From assembly GCA_022826965.1 (NCBI GenBank), contig JAJDTU010000009.1, positions 1-64,000 on the forward strand: DNA of 64,000 nucleotides, given 5' to 3'. The DNA comes from Dehalococcoidia bacterium. GTDB taxonomy: Bacteria; Chloroflexota; Dehalococcoidia; Bin125. Position 1 is the first letter of the stretch; each line of letters begins with the position of its first letter. Below are positions 25,371 through 34,349 of this stretch, piece after piece. Position numbers and translations under genes: made by a program. The notes under the pieces were generated by a model. The model saw only the letters and a list, made by a program, of their open reading frames with translations, was not told where the DNA came from and did no database searches.

Positions 25371-26330
25371 ATGAGCGCACCACTTCCGGTCATCATCCAG
25401 GGCCTCGGTCCGATTGGGCTGCGAATCGCCGAGGCAGCGCAACACGACTCGTTCCTTGAAGTCGTCGGAGCAGTCGAGATCAACCCCGAGATGGTCGGCA
25501 GGCCGCTATCGGACTTCGTCGAGGGTTCGCCCGAGATCACCATCCGCCAGTCAATCGCCGCGGCGCGGGTCGACTCCCGCTCAGACGGCGGCATCCTGAT
25601 TCACTGCACCGGGTCATACCTCGAACAGGTTTCGCCCCAGATCGAAGAGGCTCTACGGCAGGACCTGCACGTCGTCTCGACCTGCGAGGAACTGGCCTTC
25701 GCCCAGGCGCGCCACCCCGAGATCGCGGCCGGCATCGACGTGCTCGCCCGCCGGGCCGAGCGGACCGTGGTCGGAACCGGCGTGAATCCGGGATTCCTGA
25801 TGGATGCGCTGCCGGCGTCGCTGTCGTCGATCTCGCACAGCATCAAGTCGGTCTCCGTTAAGCGAATCCAGGATCCGTCGCGGCGTCGGGTGCCGTTTCA
25901 GGAGAAAGTCGGGATGGGGATCTCGAAGGCGCAATGGGAAGCGAAACGCGACGCGGGCGGATTTGGTCACGTGGGACTGGTCGAATCGGCGAGACTGCTG
26001 GCCTACCCCCTGGGCTGGAAGATCGTCGACTGGCGACACGACATGGTGCCCTGCGAGGTACCGGGGCAGGAGTTGGTCGCTGGCACATTGGAGACGCTGG
26101 AAGGCTCGACCTACGACAGCCACACCGTCCGGCTCCACTTCGAGGCCAACGCGTCGGTCGAGGAGGAGTATGACGAGATCGTCGTTGAGGGCACGCCGCC
26201 GTTGAGGCTTCGTTTCGAGGGCGGGGTCTTCGGCGACGACGCCACAGCGGCATCGGTGTTGCGCGCCGCGCGGGTGATCCCGCACACGCGGCGCGGTCTG
26301 ATGACCGTGCTCGATCTTCCGCTGCGTTAA
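25371..26330 (+). CDS. DapB/2,4-diaminopentanoate dehydrogenase-like oxidoreductase
   Basis: A 319-residue NAD(P)-dependent enzyme. It has an N-terminal Rossmann fold (VIIQGLGPIGLRIAEAA), then ILIHCTGSYLEQVSPQI and VVSTCEELAFA. The central TVVGTGVNPGFLMDALPA marks the dihydrodipicolinate-reductase-like group that includes 2,4-diaminopentanoate dehydrogenase. Its own substrate is uncertain: a role in amino-acid breakdown is as likely as one in lysine synthesis. A DapB assignment is not supported, because the lysine-type catalytic region is not visible. Confidence 0.7.
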   Translation: MSAPLPVIIQGLGPIGLRIAEAAQHDSFLEVVGAVEINPEMVGRPLSDFVEGSPEITIRQSIAAARVDSRSDGGILIHCTGSYLEQVSPQIEEALRQDLHVVSTCEELAFAQARHPEIAAGIDVLARRAERTVVGTGVNPGFLMDALPASLSSISHSIKSVSVKRIQDPSRRRVPFQEKVGMGISKAQWEAKRDAGGFGHVGLVESARLLAYPLGWKIVDWRHDMVPCEVPGQELVAGTLETLEGSTYDSHTVRLHFEANASVEEEYDEIVVEGTPPLRLRFEGGVFGDDATAASVLRAARVIPHTRRGLMTVLDLPLR

Positions 26331-26380
26331 ACTGGCCTCCCGCCCGATACACGCCGGGTAGACGCCGAGAGGGGATCGAC

Positions 26381-26890
26381 ATGGATTTCGATGACCGAGA
26401 GTTCCGCAACGCACTGGGCATGTTCCCCAGCGGCGTCACCGTCGTTGCGACCGGCACGGAGCCGAACTTCGTCGGCATGACGGCGCAATCGTTCTCATCG
26501 CTCTCCCTCGACCCGCCGCTCGTCCTCGTCTGCGTCGACAAGGGCGCGAGCGTGTTGCCGCTGCTCAAGGAAACCGGCGCATACAGCGTCAACATCCTGC
26601 CGGACACGGCCATGGACACCTCCAATTTCTTCGCCAGCAGCAAGCGCCCCGCGCCGCCGCACCAATTCGACGACCATGAGCACGTGCTCGGTGAGACCGG
26701 TCAACCCCGCCTGGCCAGCGCGACGATGGTCTTCGACTGCACGATCCATTCGGTGCTCGATGGCGGCGACCACGAGATCATCGTCGGCGAAGTCAAGGCG
26801 TTCGAGAAACAGTCGGACGACGAACCGATCCTGTTCTACGGCGGCAACTACCGCAAGATGGGTCCGCCCGACCCATCGATGAGCTGGTAA
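26381..26890 (+). CDS. Flavin reductase-like FMN-binding protein
   Basis: A 169-residue split-barrel flavoprotein of the flavin reductase (HpaC/RutF-like) family. It opens with FRNALGMFPSGVTVVAT, followed by FVGMTAQSFSSLSLDPPLVLVCVD, which forms the FMN phosphate site. GDHEIIVGEV and LFYGGNYRKM close the barrel. Such enzymes supply reduced FMN to two-component monooxygenases or act on small substrates themselves. No monooxygenase is adjacent. GAGAGGGG precedes the ATG as ribosome site. Confidence 0.9.
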   Translation: MDFDDREFRNALGMFPSGVTVVATGTEPNFVGMTAQSFSSLSLDPPLVLVCVDKGASVLPLLKETGAYSVNILPDTAMDTSNFFASSKRPAPPHQFDDHEHVLGETGQPRLASATMVFDCTIHSVLDGGDHEIIVGEVKAFEKQSDDEPILFYGGNYRKMGPPDPSMSW

Positions 26891-26909
26891 CGCCCCGGCA
26901 TCCACACTC

Positions 26910-27467
26910 ATGTGCGTGCAGGAGATGGACGACCGGCCGCTGCTCGCGACCGATCCGCCGATGCCCGCCGACGATTTCGTTCCCGCTCTCTGGGTTCCGC
27001 TCACGAGGGCGCTACGCGCGCGGCGTCGCCTCATCCAGATGGTCGAAGTTCTTCCCGGAGAGCGTTGGCTCCAGGAGTCCGCCGCGCCGGCCTGGTCTCG
27101 GCGCGACGTGCTCGCGCATCTCGCCGCGTCCGATCGTCGCTATCACGACGTACTGAACGCCGTCCTCAACGGGTCGCCGTTGGACGAATGGAAGCCGGAC
27201 CCATCGGTACCGAGCCGCGAGCTCGATCTGGCCAACGCGCTGGGCTCCGAACGATTCCTCGGTCAGCCCGTGGTTGCCCTCGCCGAGCAACTGCAGGCCG
27301 GAGCGGAGAAGTCGACGATGCTGCTCGCAGCGTTGACCGAGGAACAGGTCCTAATGCGAATGGGATTTGCCGGGAACGCGCTCTCGCTGCTAGAGGCCTG
27401 GGCTGCGCACGACAACGATCATGCCGACGACATCATCAACGGGCCTAAAATGATGCGAACGCTGTGA
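26910..27467 (+). CDS. DinB-like four-helix metal-binding protein
   Basis: A 185-residue predicted four-helix bundle of the DinB/mycothiol-maleylpyruvate isomerase N-terminal type. Putative metal-binding His residues are in VLAHLAASDRRYHD and WAAHDNDHADD, the usual spacing for this superfamily. An in-frame ATG at 26925 is an alternative start. Members act as thiol transferases or are uncharacterised. It follows the flavin reductase by 19 bases and may be co-transcribed. Confidence 0.75.
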   Translation: MCVQEMDDRPLLATDPPMPADDFVPALWVPLTRALRARRRLIQMVEVLPGERWLQESAAPAWSRRDVLAHLAASDRRYHDVLNAVLNGSPLDEWKPDPSVPSRELDLANALGSERFLGQPVVALAEQLQAGAEKSTMLLAALTEEQVLMRMGFAGNALSLLEAWAAHDNDHADDIINGPKMMRTL

Positions 27468-27483
27468 CCAACCAGGTTCAGCG

Positions 27484-28338
27484 CTAACGGTTTAGCCGCA
27501 ACCGCGCTTCCAGCAGCCGCTCAACCCTCGACGCCTCCAGCCGGTCGACGAAGGCGTCAACGAACGCATTGGCGACGGAATCGGCGCCCTGCGTCATCAG
27601 CATCTGCAAGAGACCGCGCTTGGGTCGGACGAGCGTGGTGCGCTTCTCGATGCCGGCGGCGTCGGCAGCCCACTCGACAGCGTCGCTGAGATCACCGAGT
27701 CTGTCCACGAGTCCGAGCTCATGCGCCTCGGCCCCCGTGTGAATCTCACCGGAGGCGAGTTCAGCGACGCGATCGCGGTCGAGTTCAGGCCGCCCCTCAG
27801 CCACGATGTCAACGAAGCGCTCGTACACCGAGTGGATCAGCGCATCGAGCTTCTCGTCTTCCTCGGGCGTCGTGTCACGGAACAGCGAGCCCATGTCCTT
27901 GTACTCGCCTGCCGCCCGCGTGCGCATCTTGACCCCAACGCGATCGAGCGCCTCGGAGATCATCGGCGCCGTCCAGATCACGCCTATCGAGCCCACAACT
28001 GAAGTCGGCAGGGCGAAGATTGGGTTGGCGGCGCAAGCGATCATGTAGCCGCCCGAGGCGCCGACCCCGCGAATCGCCGCCGCCATTGGCTTCTTGTCGG
28101 ACAGCCGTTTGGCGGCCATATAGAGGGCCTCGGACGCCGCTGCGCCACCGCCCGGCGAGTCGATGTCGAGCACGACAGCGGGATAGCGGGGATTCTCAGC
28201 GATGCTGTTGAAGGTCCGGGCGAGTTCGCGCGGATTCAGGCGTGCGCCGATCTGGCCGGCCACTTCGACCACGGCGACGCGCGGCGGGAATAGATACTGC
28301 TCAAAGTCCATCACTGACCATCCAATCTTCATCGTCAC
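27484..28338 (-). CDS. sppA: Signal peptide peptidase SppA-like serine protease (S49)
   Basis: A 284-residue S49 peptidase of the short, single-domain type. The catalytic Ser lies in GVGASGGYMIACAAN and the general-base Lys in AGEYKDMGSLFRD; DIDSPGGGAAASEALY forms the oxyanion-side strand. Unlike E. coli SppA there is no N-terminal membrane helix in the frame, so it may be peripheral or attached through its amphipathic C-terminus (VERLLEARLRL). SppA degrades signal peptides or misfolded membrane proteins. The start is GTG; an ATG two codons later is possible. Confidence 0.87.
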   Translation of the reverse strand: MTMKIGWSVMDFEQYLFPPRVAVVEVAGQIGARLNPRELARTFNSIAENPRYPAVVLDIDSPGGGAAASEALYMAAKRLSDKKPMAAAIRGVGASGGYMIACAANPIFALPTSVVGSIGVIWTAPMISEALDRVGVKMRTRAAGEYKDMGSLFRDTTPEEDEKLDALIHSVYERFVDIVAEGRPELDRDRVAELASGEIHTGAEAHELGLVDRLGDLSDAVEWAADAAGIEKRTTLVRPKRGLLQMLMTQGADSVANAFVDAFVDRLEASRVERLLEARLRLNR

Positions 28339-28463
28339 TCGCTCAGTGTACGAGCGCCTGCCTTCTGCGTTGACTGTGTAACGGCGTCAGGCGATGATCT
28401 GTCACACTGGCCGCAGAGCAACCATCATGTCTTTGCGAGCCGTACCTCGCAGGGGAGGCCAAC

Positions 28464-28841
28464 GTGACCGAGACCGCCGTCTGTCCGCTGTCGGAACTGC
28501 CGCCCGGTGAGGTCACCGCCGCTGATCTCGACGGTACTCGGGTGTGTGTCGCGAATGTCCATGGCGAGATCTTCGCGGTGCAGGACAAGTGCCCGCACCT
28601 CTTCGCGCCGCTCTCAGTCGGAGAGCTCAAAAGCGCACACATCGTCTGTCCCTGGCACGACTCCGAGTTCGACATGCGAACCGGCCAGACCAAGTCATGG
28701 CTGCCCAACGGCATCTGGAACATGATTCACAAGCTGATGCCGCCGCCTCCGCCATTCATCAAGAACAAGATCGAGCCCGAGTACATCCAAACATTCAAGA
28801 CCCGCGTCGCCGACGGGACGATCTACGTCTCCGACGACTAG
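28464..28841 (+). CDS. Rieske-type 2Fe-2S ferredoxin
   Basis: A 125-residue single-domain Rieske protein. Cluster ligands are CPHLFAPL (CxH) and CPWHDSEF (CxxH), 21 residues apart. The GTG start is supported by AGGGGAGG upstream. The C-terminal region (residues 85-125) is longer than in plain dioxygenase ferredoxins and ends with GTIYVSDD. It probably carries electrons for an oxygenase or reductase, but no such enzyme is adjacent. Confidence 0.9.
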   Translation: MTETAVCPLSELPPGEVTAADLDGTRVCVANVHGEIFAVQDKCPHLFAPLSVGELKSAHIVCPWHDSEFDMRTGQTKSWLPNGIWNMIHKLMPPPPPFIKNKIEPEYIQTFKTRVADGTIYVSDD

Positions 28842-28895
28842 TGCCCGTTCAGTCGCTACGGAGCAGGTCTTCCGGACAGGAAGCGTTGTTCCGCC

Positions 28896-29702
28896 CTAGA
28901 ACCCTCTGAAATTCGGTTCTCGCTTCTCGGCGAAGGCCTTGGGGCCTTCCTTGGCGTCCTCGGTCGACCGGGCGATGACCATCGCATGATCAGCCATCTC
29001 GAGCGACTCGTGCAGGCCGGTCTCGGCCGAGCGGTAGGCCAGGCGCTTGATCATCTGCACCGAAACGGCCGGCATCTTCGAGATCTGCCCGGCCAACTCA
29101 AACGTCGTCGGCATCAACTCATCATGCTCAACGACCTGGCTGACGTAGCCCATCTCAAGCGCTTCCCAAGCGGTGAAGATCTTGCCCGTCCACATCAACT
29201 CGAGCGCCTTTGACATGCCGACGATGCGCGGCAGGTAGTAAGCCCCACCGTCCCCGGGAATCAGCGCCATGCGCACGTAGGCCATGCCGAACTTCGCTCG
29301 GTCCGAGGCGATCCGCAGATCGGCCATCGAGGCCATGTCCATGCCTGCGCCGACGGCCGCGCCGTTGACGGCGGCGATGTACGGCTTCTCGCAGTTGAAC
29401 AGCGCCCGCGGAACGCGCTGGACGGAGTTGCGCAGCGAGTTCCGATTGGCAGCCGGCGCGTTCGGATCGCCGCCGAGCACGTCCGCCCCGGCGCGCTCGC
29501 GGCTCACGTCGGCGCCCGAGCAGAAGCCGCGTCCCTCGCCGGTGACGATGATCACGCGCACATGCTGGTCGACCGATGCGCGCGTGATCGACTCCTGCCA
29601 CGCGTCGAGCATCTCGTTCGAGAACGCATTCAGTTTCTCCGGTCGATTCAGAGTGATCACGGCGATGTGATCCTGGACGTCGTAGAGCAGCTCGTCAGTC
29701 AT
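28896..29702 (-). CDS. Enoyl-CoA hydratase/isomerase family protein
   Basis: A 268-residue crotonase. Oxyanion-hole segments are RGFCSGADVSRE and AAVNGAAVGAGMDMASMADLR. A Glu in the catalytic loop is not obvious: the segment reads YYLPRIVGMSKALELMWTG. Crotonases hydrate enoyl-CoA or isomerise and cleave acyl-CoAs in fatty or aromatic acid breakdown. The gene lies behind an SDR gene on the same strand, with 58 bases between, and could be co-transcribed with it. Confidence 0.88.
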   Translation of the reverse strand: MTDELLYDVQDHIAVITLNRPEKLNAFSNEMLDAWQESITRASVDQHVRVIIVTGEGRGFCSGADVSRERAGADVLGGDPNAPAANRNSLRNSVQRVPRALFNCEKPYIAAVNGAAVGAGMDMASMADLRIASDRAKFGMAYVRMALIPGDGGAYYLPRIVGMSKALELMWTGKIFTAWEALEMGYVSQVVEHDELMPTTFELAGQISKMPAVSVQMIKRLAYRSAETGLHESLEMADHAMVIARSTEDAKEGPKAFAEKREPNFRGF

Positions 29703-29760
29703 GGCCGGGGAATTCCGCCTCTCGCTGTTCGGACCTGTTCGGTGTCGTTCGGGCTTGGAA

Positions 29761-30552
29761 CTAATTCATTCGCATGCCGCCGTCGACATTCAGGGACTGT
29801 CCCGTAATGTTGTTCGCTTCGTCGGAGGCGAAAAAGGCGACGGCGTTGCCGATGTCCTCCGGCCTCTGCTCGCGGCCGAGCGGCATGTTGGAGGCAATGA
29901 CAGCCTCGAACCGCTCACGGCGATCGACGACTTCCTCGGCGTGGTCGCCGGCAAACATGCCTTCGATCTGGCGCCAGAGGTCAGTCCAGAGCAGACCCGG
30001 GCAGATCGCATTGACGTTGATGTTGAAGCGTCCCAGCTCGGCGGCCTGCGACTGGGTGATACTGATCGCCCCGGCTTTGGAGGCCGAATACGATGCCATC
30101 CCGCCGCCAATACGTCCGGCGATTGAGGCGATGTTGACGATCTTGCCCCCGCCCTGCTCTTGCATCTTCGGCGCGACCGCGGACGTCACCTTCCAGATGC
30201 CCTTCAGATTGACCTCATAGCAGATGTCCCAGTCGGCCTCTGTCTCGGCCTGGCCGAAGTTCTCGGGCGGGACGCCGGCGTTGTTGACGAGAATGTCGAT
30301 CCTGCCGAACTCGGAGACTGCTTTCTCCACGTTGCTCGCGATTGAATCTTCGCTCGTCACATCCATTTCCAGGGCCAGCGTGCTCACCCCGTAGTCATTC
30401 CCAAGTTCGGCAGCGGTCTCGCCAGCCAGATCGCTGAGCAGGTCGGCGACGATGACGGTCGCGCCCTCTCTGGCCAACACGGTGGCGATGCCCTTGCCGA
30501 TGCCTCGGGCCGAGCCGGTCACCAGTGCAACCTTGTCATCCAGTCGTCCCAT
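29761..30552 (-). CDS. Short-chain dehydrogenase/reductase (SDR), copy A
   Basis: A 263-residue classical SDR. The cofactor loop is TGSARGIGKGIA, followed by the NNAG motif in DILVNNAGVPPE. The catalytic Ser is in VNIASIAGRIGG, and YSASKAG supplies the YxxxK pair. ADLLSDL after the second strand carries an Asp that favours NAD. It is a near twin of the next gene (same length, with shared ICPGLLWTDLW-type and GREQRPEDIG segments), so the two arose by tandem duplication. The substrate is unknown. Confidence 0.9.
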   Translation of the reverse strand: MGRLDDKVALVTGSARGIGKGIATVLAREGATVIVADLLSDLAGETAAELGNDYGVSTLALEMDVTSEDSIASNVEKAVSEFGRIDILVNNAGVPPENFGQAETEADWDICYEVNLKGIWKVTSAVAPKMQEQGGGKIVNIASIAGRIGGGMASYSASKAGAISITQSQAAELGRFNINVNAICPGLLWTDLWRQIEGMFAGDHAEEVVDRRERFEAVIASNMPLGREQRPEDIGNAVAFFASDEANNITGQSLNVDGGMRMN

Positions 30553-30712
30553 GATTCTCGTCCAGTTCTAGTGCCAGTGCTTTGACCATGGTGCTCCGAA
30601 CCTGCGTTTCTACGGTGCAGGTCGGCTCGCGATCAGACTAGCGGCCGATTGGCTCAGGGGCTCCACAGCTGCTGTCGACCGGGCATGATCGGAATCGCAG
30701 CCGAACTGCGAT

Positions 30713-31504
30713 TCAGTTCATCCGCATGCCGCCGTCGACGTTCAGCGCTTGTCCAGTGATGTTCTTGGCGTCGTCCGAGGCGAGGAAGACCACGGCCTTG
30801 CCAATGTCTTCCGGCGTCTGCTCACGACCGAGCGGCATATTGTTCTTCACCGCAGCCTCGAATGCCGCGCGACGGTCGACGACCTCATCGGCGTGGTCGC
30901 CGATCAGCATCCCCTCGAGCTTGCGCCACATGTCTGTCCAGAGCAGGCCGGGACAGACGGCATTGACGTTGACGTTGTGCGGTCCGAGTTCGATGGCCTG
31001 GGACTGGGTCATGCTCACCGCACCGGCCTTGGAGGCCGAGTAGGCGGCGATCGTGCCGCCCTGCCGAGCAGCGATCGAGGCGATGTTGACGATCTTGCCG
31101 CCGCCGTTCTCGATGAAGTGCGGCTTCAGCGCGCGGCTGACCTTCCAGATCGCCTTGAGGTTGACCTCGAAACAGCGATCCCAATCCGACTCGATCTCGT
31201 CCTCGCTGAGGTTGTCGGGGGCGACTCCGGCGTTGTTGACCAGGATGTTGATCCGGCCCAGCTCGGCGATTGCCTGCTCGACGTTCGTCGAGATCGAGTC
31301 ATCATTGGTGACGTCCATCTCGAGCGCCAGCGTCGTAACGCCATGCCGGTTCTGCAACTCTCCGGCGGTCTGGAAGGCCAGATCGATCAGTAGATCGGCG
31401 ATGATCACGTCCGCGCCCTCGTTGGCCAACTCAGTAGCGATGCCCTTGCCGATTCCTCGCGCCGAGCCCGTCACCAGCGCAACTTTGCCATCCAGACGTC
31501 CCAT
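30713..31504 (-). CDS. Short-chain dehydrogenase/reductase (SDR), copy B
   Basis: A 263-residue SDR, twin of the gene to its left. It has TGSARGIGKGIA, INILVNNAGVAPD, IASIAARQGG and YSASKAG. The second of two close ATG codons (31504) is the better start: AAGAGG lies at proper distance from it, and the resulting length equals that of copy A. The ends CPGLLWTDMWRKLEG and VDGGMRMN are nearly the same in both. Divergence is greatest in the surface helices. It is probably co-transcribed with the MFS gene upstream of it. Confidence 0.9.
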   Translation of the reverse strand: MGRLDGKVALVTGSARGIGKGIATELANEGADVIIADLLIDLAFQTAGELQNRHGVTTLALEMDVTNDDSISTNVEQAIAELGRINILVNNAGVAPDNLSEDEIESDWDRCFEVNLKAIWKVSRALKPHFIENGGGKIVNIASIAARQGGTIAAYSASKAGAVSMTQSQAIELGPHNVNVNAVCPGLLWTDMWRKLEGMLIGDHADEVVDRRAAFEAAVKNNMPLGREQTPEDIGKAVVFLASDDAKNITGQALNVDGGMRMN

Positions 31505-31513
31505 ATGTTCCAT

Positions 31514-32845
31514 CCTCTTTCAGCGAGGTTGACGCGTCGATCCCGGGTCGTACTCGCGTTTCTGCGGGGCATTTCGGCTGGCGATCAGGTTAGCGGCCCA
31601 CTGCTTCACCGGCCTGCCGTGAATCCTCGCCATCAGAATCAGCAACGCCAGCGTGAGCGCATTGACTCCCGCAATCATCACCAGAACCGGCCGGTAGTTG
31701 TCATCAACCAGGTCGAGCATCAGACCTGCGGCAAAGGGACCAATCGCCAGCGCCACGTTGCCCATTGCGGTCTGCAGCGCCATCAGGGTGCCTAGCCGGC
31801 GCAGACCGAACACATCGGAGGCGATTAGCCCCTGGAGCGGCATCGTCTGCCCCCAGACGAGACCCGCAATAATCGCGGAGAGGTAAATCCAGAAGGTCGG
31901 ACCCGCCGCGAGCAGCGCCAGGGTGCCCACCAGCATCACGCCGTATCCCACCCCGAGCGCGGGCCGCAGGCCGAGCAGCCCGGCCATCGGCCCAATCAGC
32001 GCGCGACCGGGGATCGAGAGGAAGCCGCGCAGCCCCGTCAACGCGCCGGCCGCAGTGATCGACATCCCCGCCGCCGTCGAGGCCGGCACGAAGTGATTGA
32101 GCAGCGCCCCCAGACCGAATGAACTCGCGATGACCATGGCCAGCATCACCTGAACCTCGCGCGAGCGCAGCGCGTCACGAACCCCGCTGAAGCCGTGCTG
32201 ATCCGTCCTCACGCCGCCGCTTGCCGCAGACGGATCGGGCGGCGGAATCGGCGGTAGACGACGAACCGACAACACGGCAGGCAGCGAGATGACAGCGGCC
32301 ACCACCAGCAGGATCCTGACCGCCCAGCGCCAGCCGAACTCGTCGGTGAACAGCCCGGTCAACGGCATGAAAATGACCGACGAGAATCCACCCGTGGTCA
32401 CGAGGACCGTCATCGCGGCTGTCTGACGCTTCGGGAAGAGGCGCGCCGCGATCGGCATCGTCACGTTGTAGAACAGCCCCGCGATCGTGACCGCGCCGCC
32501 CAGGGTCCAGAGGACGATGAACAACCAGATGTTCTCTGAGTACGAGGCAGCCATCAGGAAGACGGTGCCGACGATCAACCCGGTCCACAGCACCGGTCGG
32601 GGACCGAGTGCGTCAAGGACGCGCCCGGAGACCAGCGAAGCGGCAGCCCCCAACAGGTACGAACCCATGAATGCGGCGTTAACTGCCGCCGAGGACCAGC
32701 CTTCGTCCTCCTGGATCGGACCAGCGATGATCCCGAATCCGTACAGCACCAGACCGTAAGAACCGCACGTCAGGATGCCGAGGAAGATGATCTGCCGCCA
32801 GGCCAGGAGCCAGTTGCCGACGTCGCGGGCCGGTGGCAGCTTCAT
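31514..32845 (-). CDS. MFS transporter
   Basis: A major facilitator of about 440 residues with twelve predicted helices, from the ATG at 32845 (MKLPPARDVGNW). A further start at 32875 would overlap the divergent gene. The frame ends with TGA at 31520-31522; its basic tail (KREYDPGSTRQPR) is cytoplasmic. It resembles the MFS carrier at 17.7-19.1 kb in helix pattern (WLLAWRQIIFLGILTCGSYG start) and likely belongs to the same carboxylate-type group. It lies directly upstream of SDR copy B, which hints that the carrier imports a substrate those dehydrogenases handle. Confidence 0.83.
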
Positions 32846-32867
32846 GGGCGCAGGGTACGCTGCGCCT

Positions 32868-33377
32868 ATGCCCAATCAGCCTTCCAGTCAGTCCTTCAGC
32901 CACTCGGTAACGGTCGAGCGCCAGCGCTTGCGCTTCGCCGCCGGTCACTTCGCCACCTTCGCTGACGAGCTGGAACCGATCCATGGCCACAACTACGACG
33001 TCTTCGTCGAAGTCATCGGTCCCTTGACCGACGAATCCTGGGTTATCGACTTTTCCCTGCTCAAGCGCCTCACAAGAGAAGTCTGCGAGACGCTCGACCA
33101 CAAGTTCCTCCTGCAAATGGACTCCCGGGCGCTGACGATCACCGACGACGACACCCACTACGTCATCCAGTACCAGGACGAGCATTCGTATCGGTTGCCC
33201 AAACACGACGTCGCGGCCTTGCCGATTGACAACAGCACGGCGGAACGGCTGTCGCAGTACATCGCGGGTCGGTTGATCGAGTCACTGGAACACTCGGGTC
33301 CGTCGGGTCTGGCCCGGTTGCGGGTCGGGGTGGAAGAGATGCCCGGCCAGGCTGCCTGGTTCGAGACGGACATCTGA
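32868..33377 (+). CDS. 6-pyruvoyl-tetrahydropterin synthase/QueD-like protein
   Basis: A 169-residue T-fold protein of the PTPS/QueD family. Zinc ligands are the His in RFAAGHF and the two in IHGHNYDVFVEV; DHKFLL follows later in the usual place. The catalytic Cys normally found four residues before HGHN is missing: the segment reads ELEPIHGH, with Glu residues instead, a state described for the PTPS-III subgroup. It may act in pterin or deazapurine (queuosine) synthesis. No other queuosine gene is near. It overlaps the next gene by one base. Confidence 0.83.
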   Translation: MPNQPSSQSFSHSVTVERQRLRFAAGHFATFADELEPIHGHNYDVFVEVIGPLTDESWVIDFSLLKRLTREVCETLDHKFLLQMDSRALTITDDDTHYVIQYQDEHSYRLPKHDVAALPIDNSTAERLSQYIAGRLIESLEHSGPSGLARLRVGVEEMPGQAAWFETDI

Positions 33378-33904
33378 TGCCGGACGAAGCGGGGAACGTG
33401 GTGGTGTTGGTGCTGTACGACTCGCAGGGACTGGTGGCGGACCTCGCGAAGTCGATCGTCGAAGGTGCGGCATCGGTCGAGGGCATAGAAGTCTGGGATC
33501 GGCCACTTGACATGGCCGACAAAGACGAACTGGTCAGGTGCGACGCCCTGATTCTCGGCAGTCCCAATTGGACCGGCATCACGGGGCGGCTCAAGCACTG
33601 GTGGGACTACACCGGCGACCTCTGGGAGACGGGCGAGCTGGCCGACAAGCCGGCCGCCGCATTCAGCGCCGGCTGGAGCCCGTCGGGCGGCCTCGAAGCG
33701 ACGCTGCTCCAGCTTGTTCACCTCTTAATCGGTCACGGCATGCTGATCGTCGGACTCCCCTGGACCTCGACGATGAACCACTCCGGCAGCTACTACGGAG
33801 CCACAGCCGTCCGCAAAGTGACCGATCTCGACCGCGATCAGGCGCGCAAACTCGGCGCGCGGGTATCGGAGTACGCGCTGCGGCTGGCGAGAGCATCCAG
33901 TTGA
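33377..33904 (+). CDS. Flavodoxin-fold NAD(P)H-dependent reductase-like protein
   Basis: A 175-residue flavodoxin-like protein (WrbA/NADPH-dependent FMN reductase type). The phosphate loop is VLVLYDSQGLVADLAKSI, and the FMN-ring regions are ILGSPNWTGITGRLKHWWDY and FSAGWSPSGGLEATLL. The GxYYG at STMNHSGSYYGAT is typical of WrbA-like quinone reductases. Its start overlaps the previous stop and its stop overlaps the following start (TGATG), so the three genes form one coupled unit. Confidence 0.85.
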   Translation: MPDEAGNVVVLVLYDSQGLVADLAKSIVEGAASVEGIEVWDRPLDMADKDELVRCDALILGSPNWTGITGRLKHWWDYTGDLWETGELADKPAAAFSAGWSPSGGLEATLLQLVHLLIGHGMLIVGLPWTSTMNHSGSYYGATAVRKVTDLDRDQARKLGARVSEYALRLARASS

Positions 33905-34344
33905 TGCCTGACGCCTACGATCCCAACGAATTGCTCGGAATTGCGAGAGGCTCGTCGGAGGACGAAATCCGCAAGGCGTTTCGACGGAAGGCCAAGACGG
34001 TCCACCCCGACGTCTCCGACGCTCCCGACGCCGCCGAGCAGTTCACACGGCTGAAGGCGGCCCACGACCTGTTGCTCGAGCGCCTCAGCGATCCGCTGGC
34101 GCCGACGCCCGAGGACCTCTATCGCCGCGCCACACCGGTCAGTGAAGAGGAACAGGAACTGATCCTCCAGGCGCATCGACGGCGGCGAGAAGCCGCGCAG
34201 CGTCGACGAGCGCGTCGCCGCGGAGGCGCCAGCGGCAACACGCGACGAGCGATGCGCGAAAACGAACGCTTCCGAGCCGAGATGGCCCGCCGACGTGCAG
34301 CCTATGAAGCGCAGCAGCGCGAACAAGACGCGGGCAGCGAGTAG
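33904..34344 (+). CDS. J-domain (DnaJ-like) protein
   Basis: A 146-residue protein. Residues 4-62 form a J domain: DPNELLGIARGSSEDEIRKA, the diagnostic HPD in KTVHPDVSD, and a helix with AEQFTRLKAAHDLL. The rest is a long, very basic helical tail (RRRREAAQRRRARRRGG and on) that could bind nucleic acid or membranes. J proteins stimulate an Hsp70; which one is not visible. The true start is the ATG at 33904, inside a longer open frame. Confidence 0.87.
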   Translation: MPDAYDPNELLGIARGSSEDEIRKAFRRKAKTVHPDVSDAPDAAEQFTRLKAAHDLLLERLSDPLAPTPEDLYRRATPVSEEEQELILQAHRRRREAAQRRRARRRGGASGNTRRAMRENERFRAEMARRRAAYEAQQREQDAGSE

Positions 34345-34349
34345 GAACC

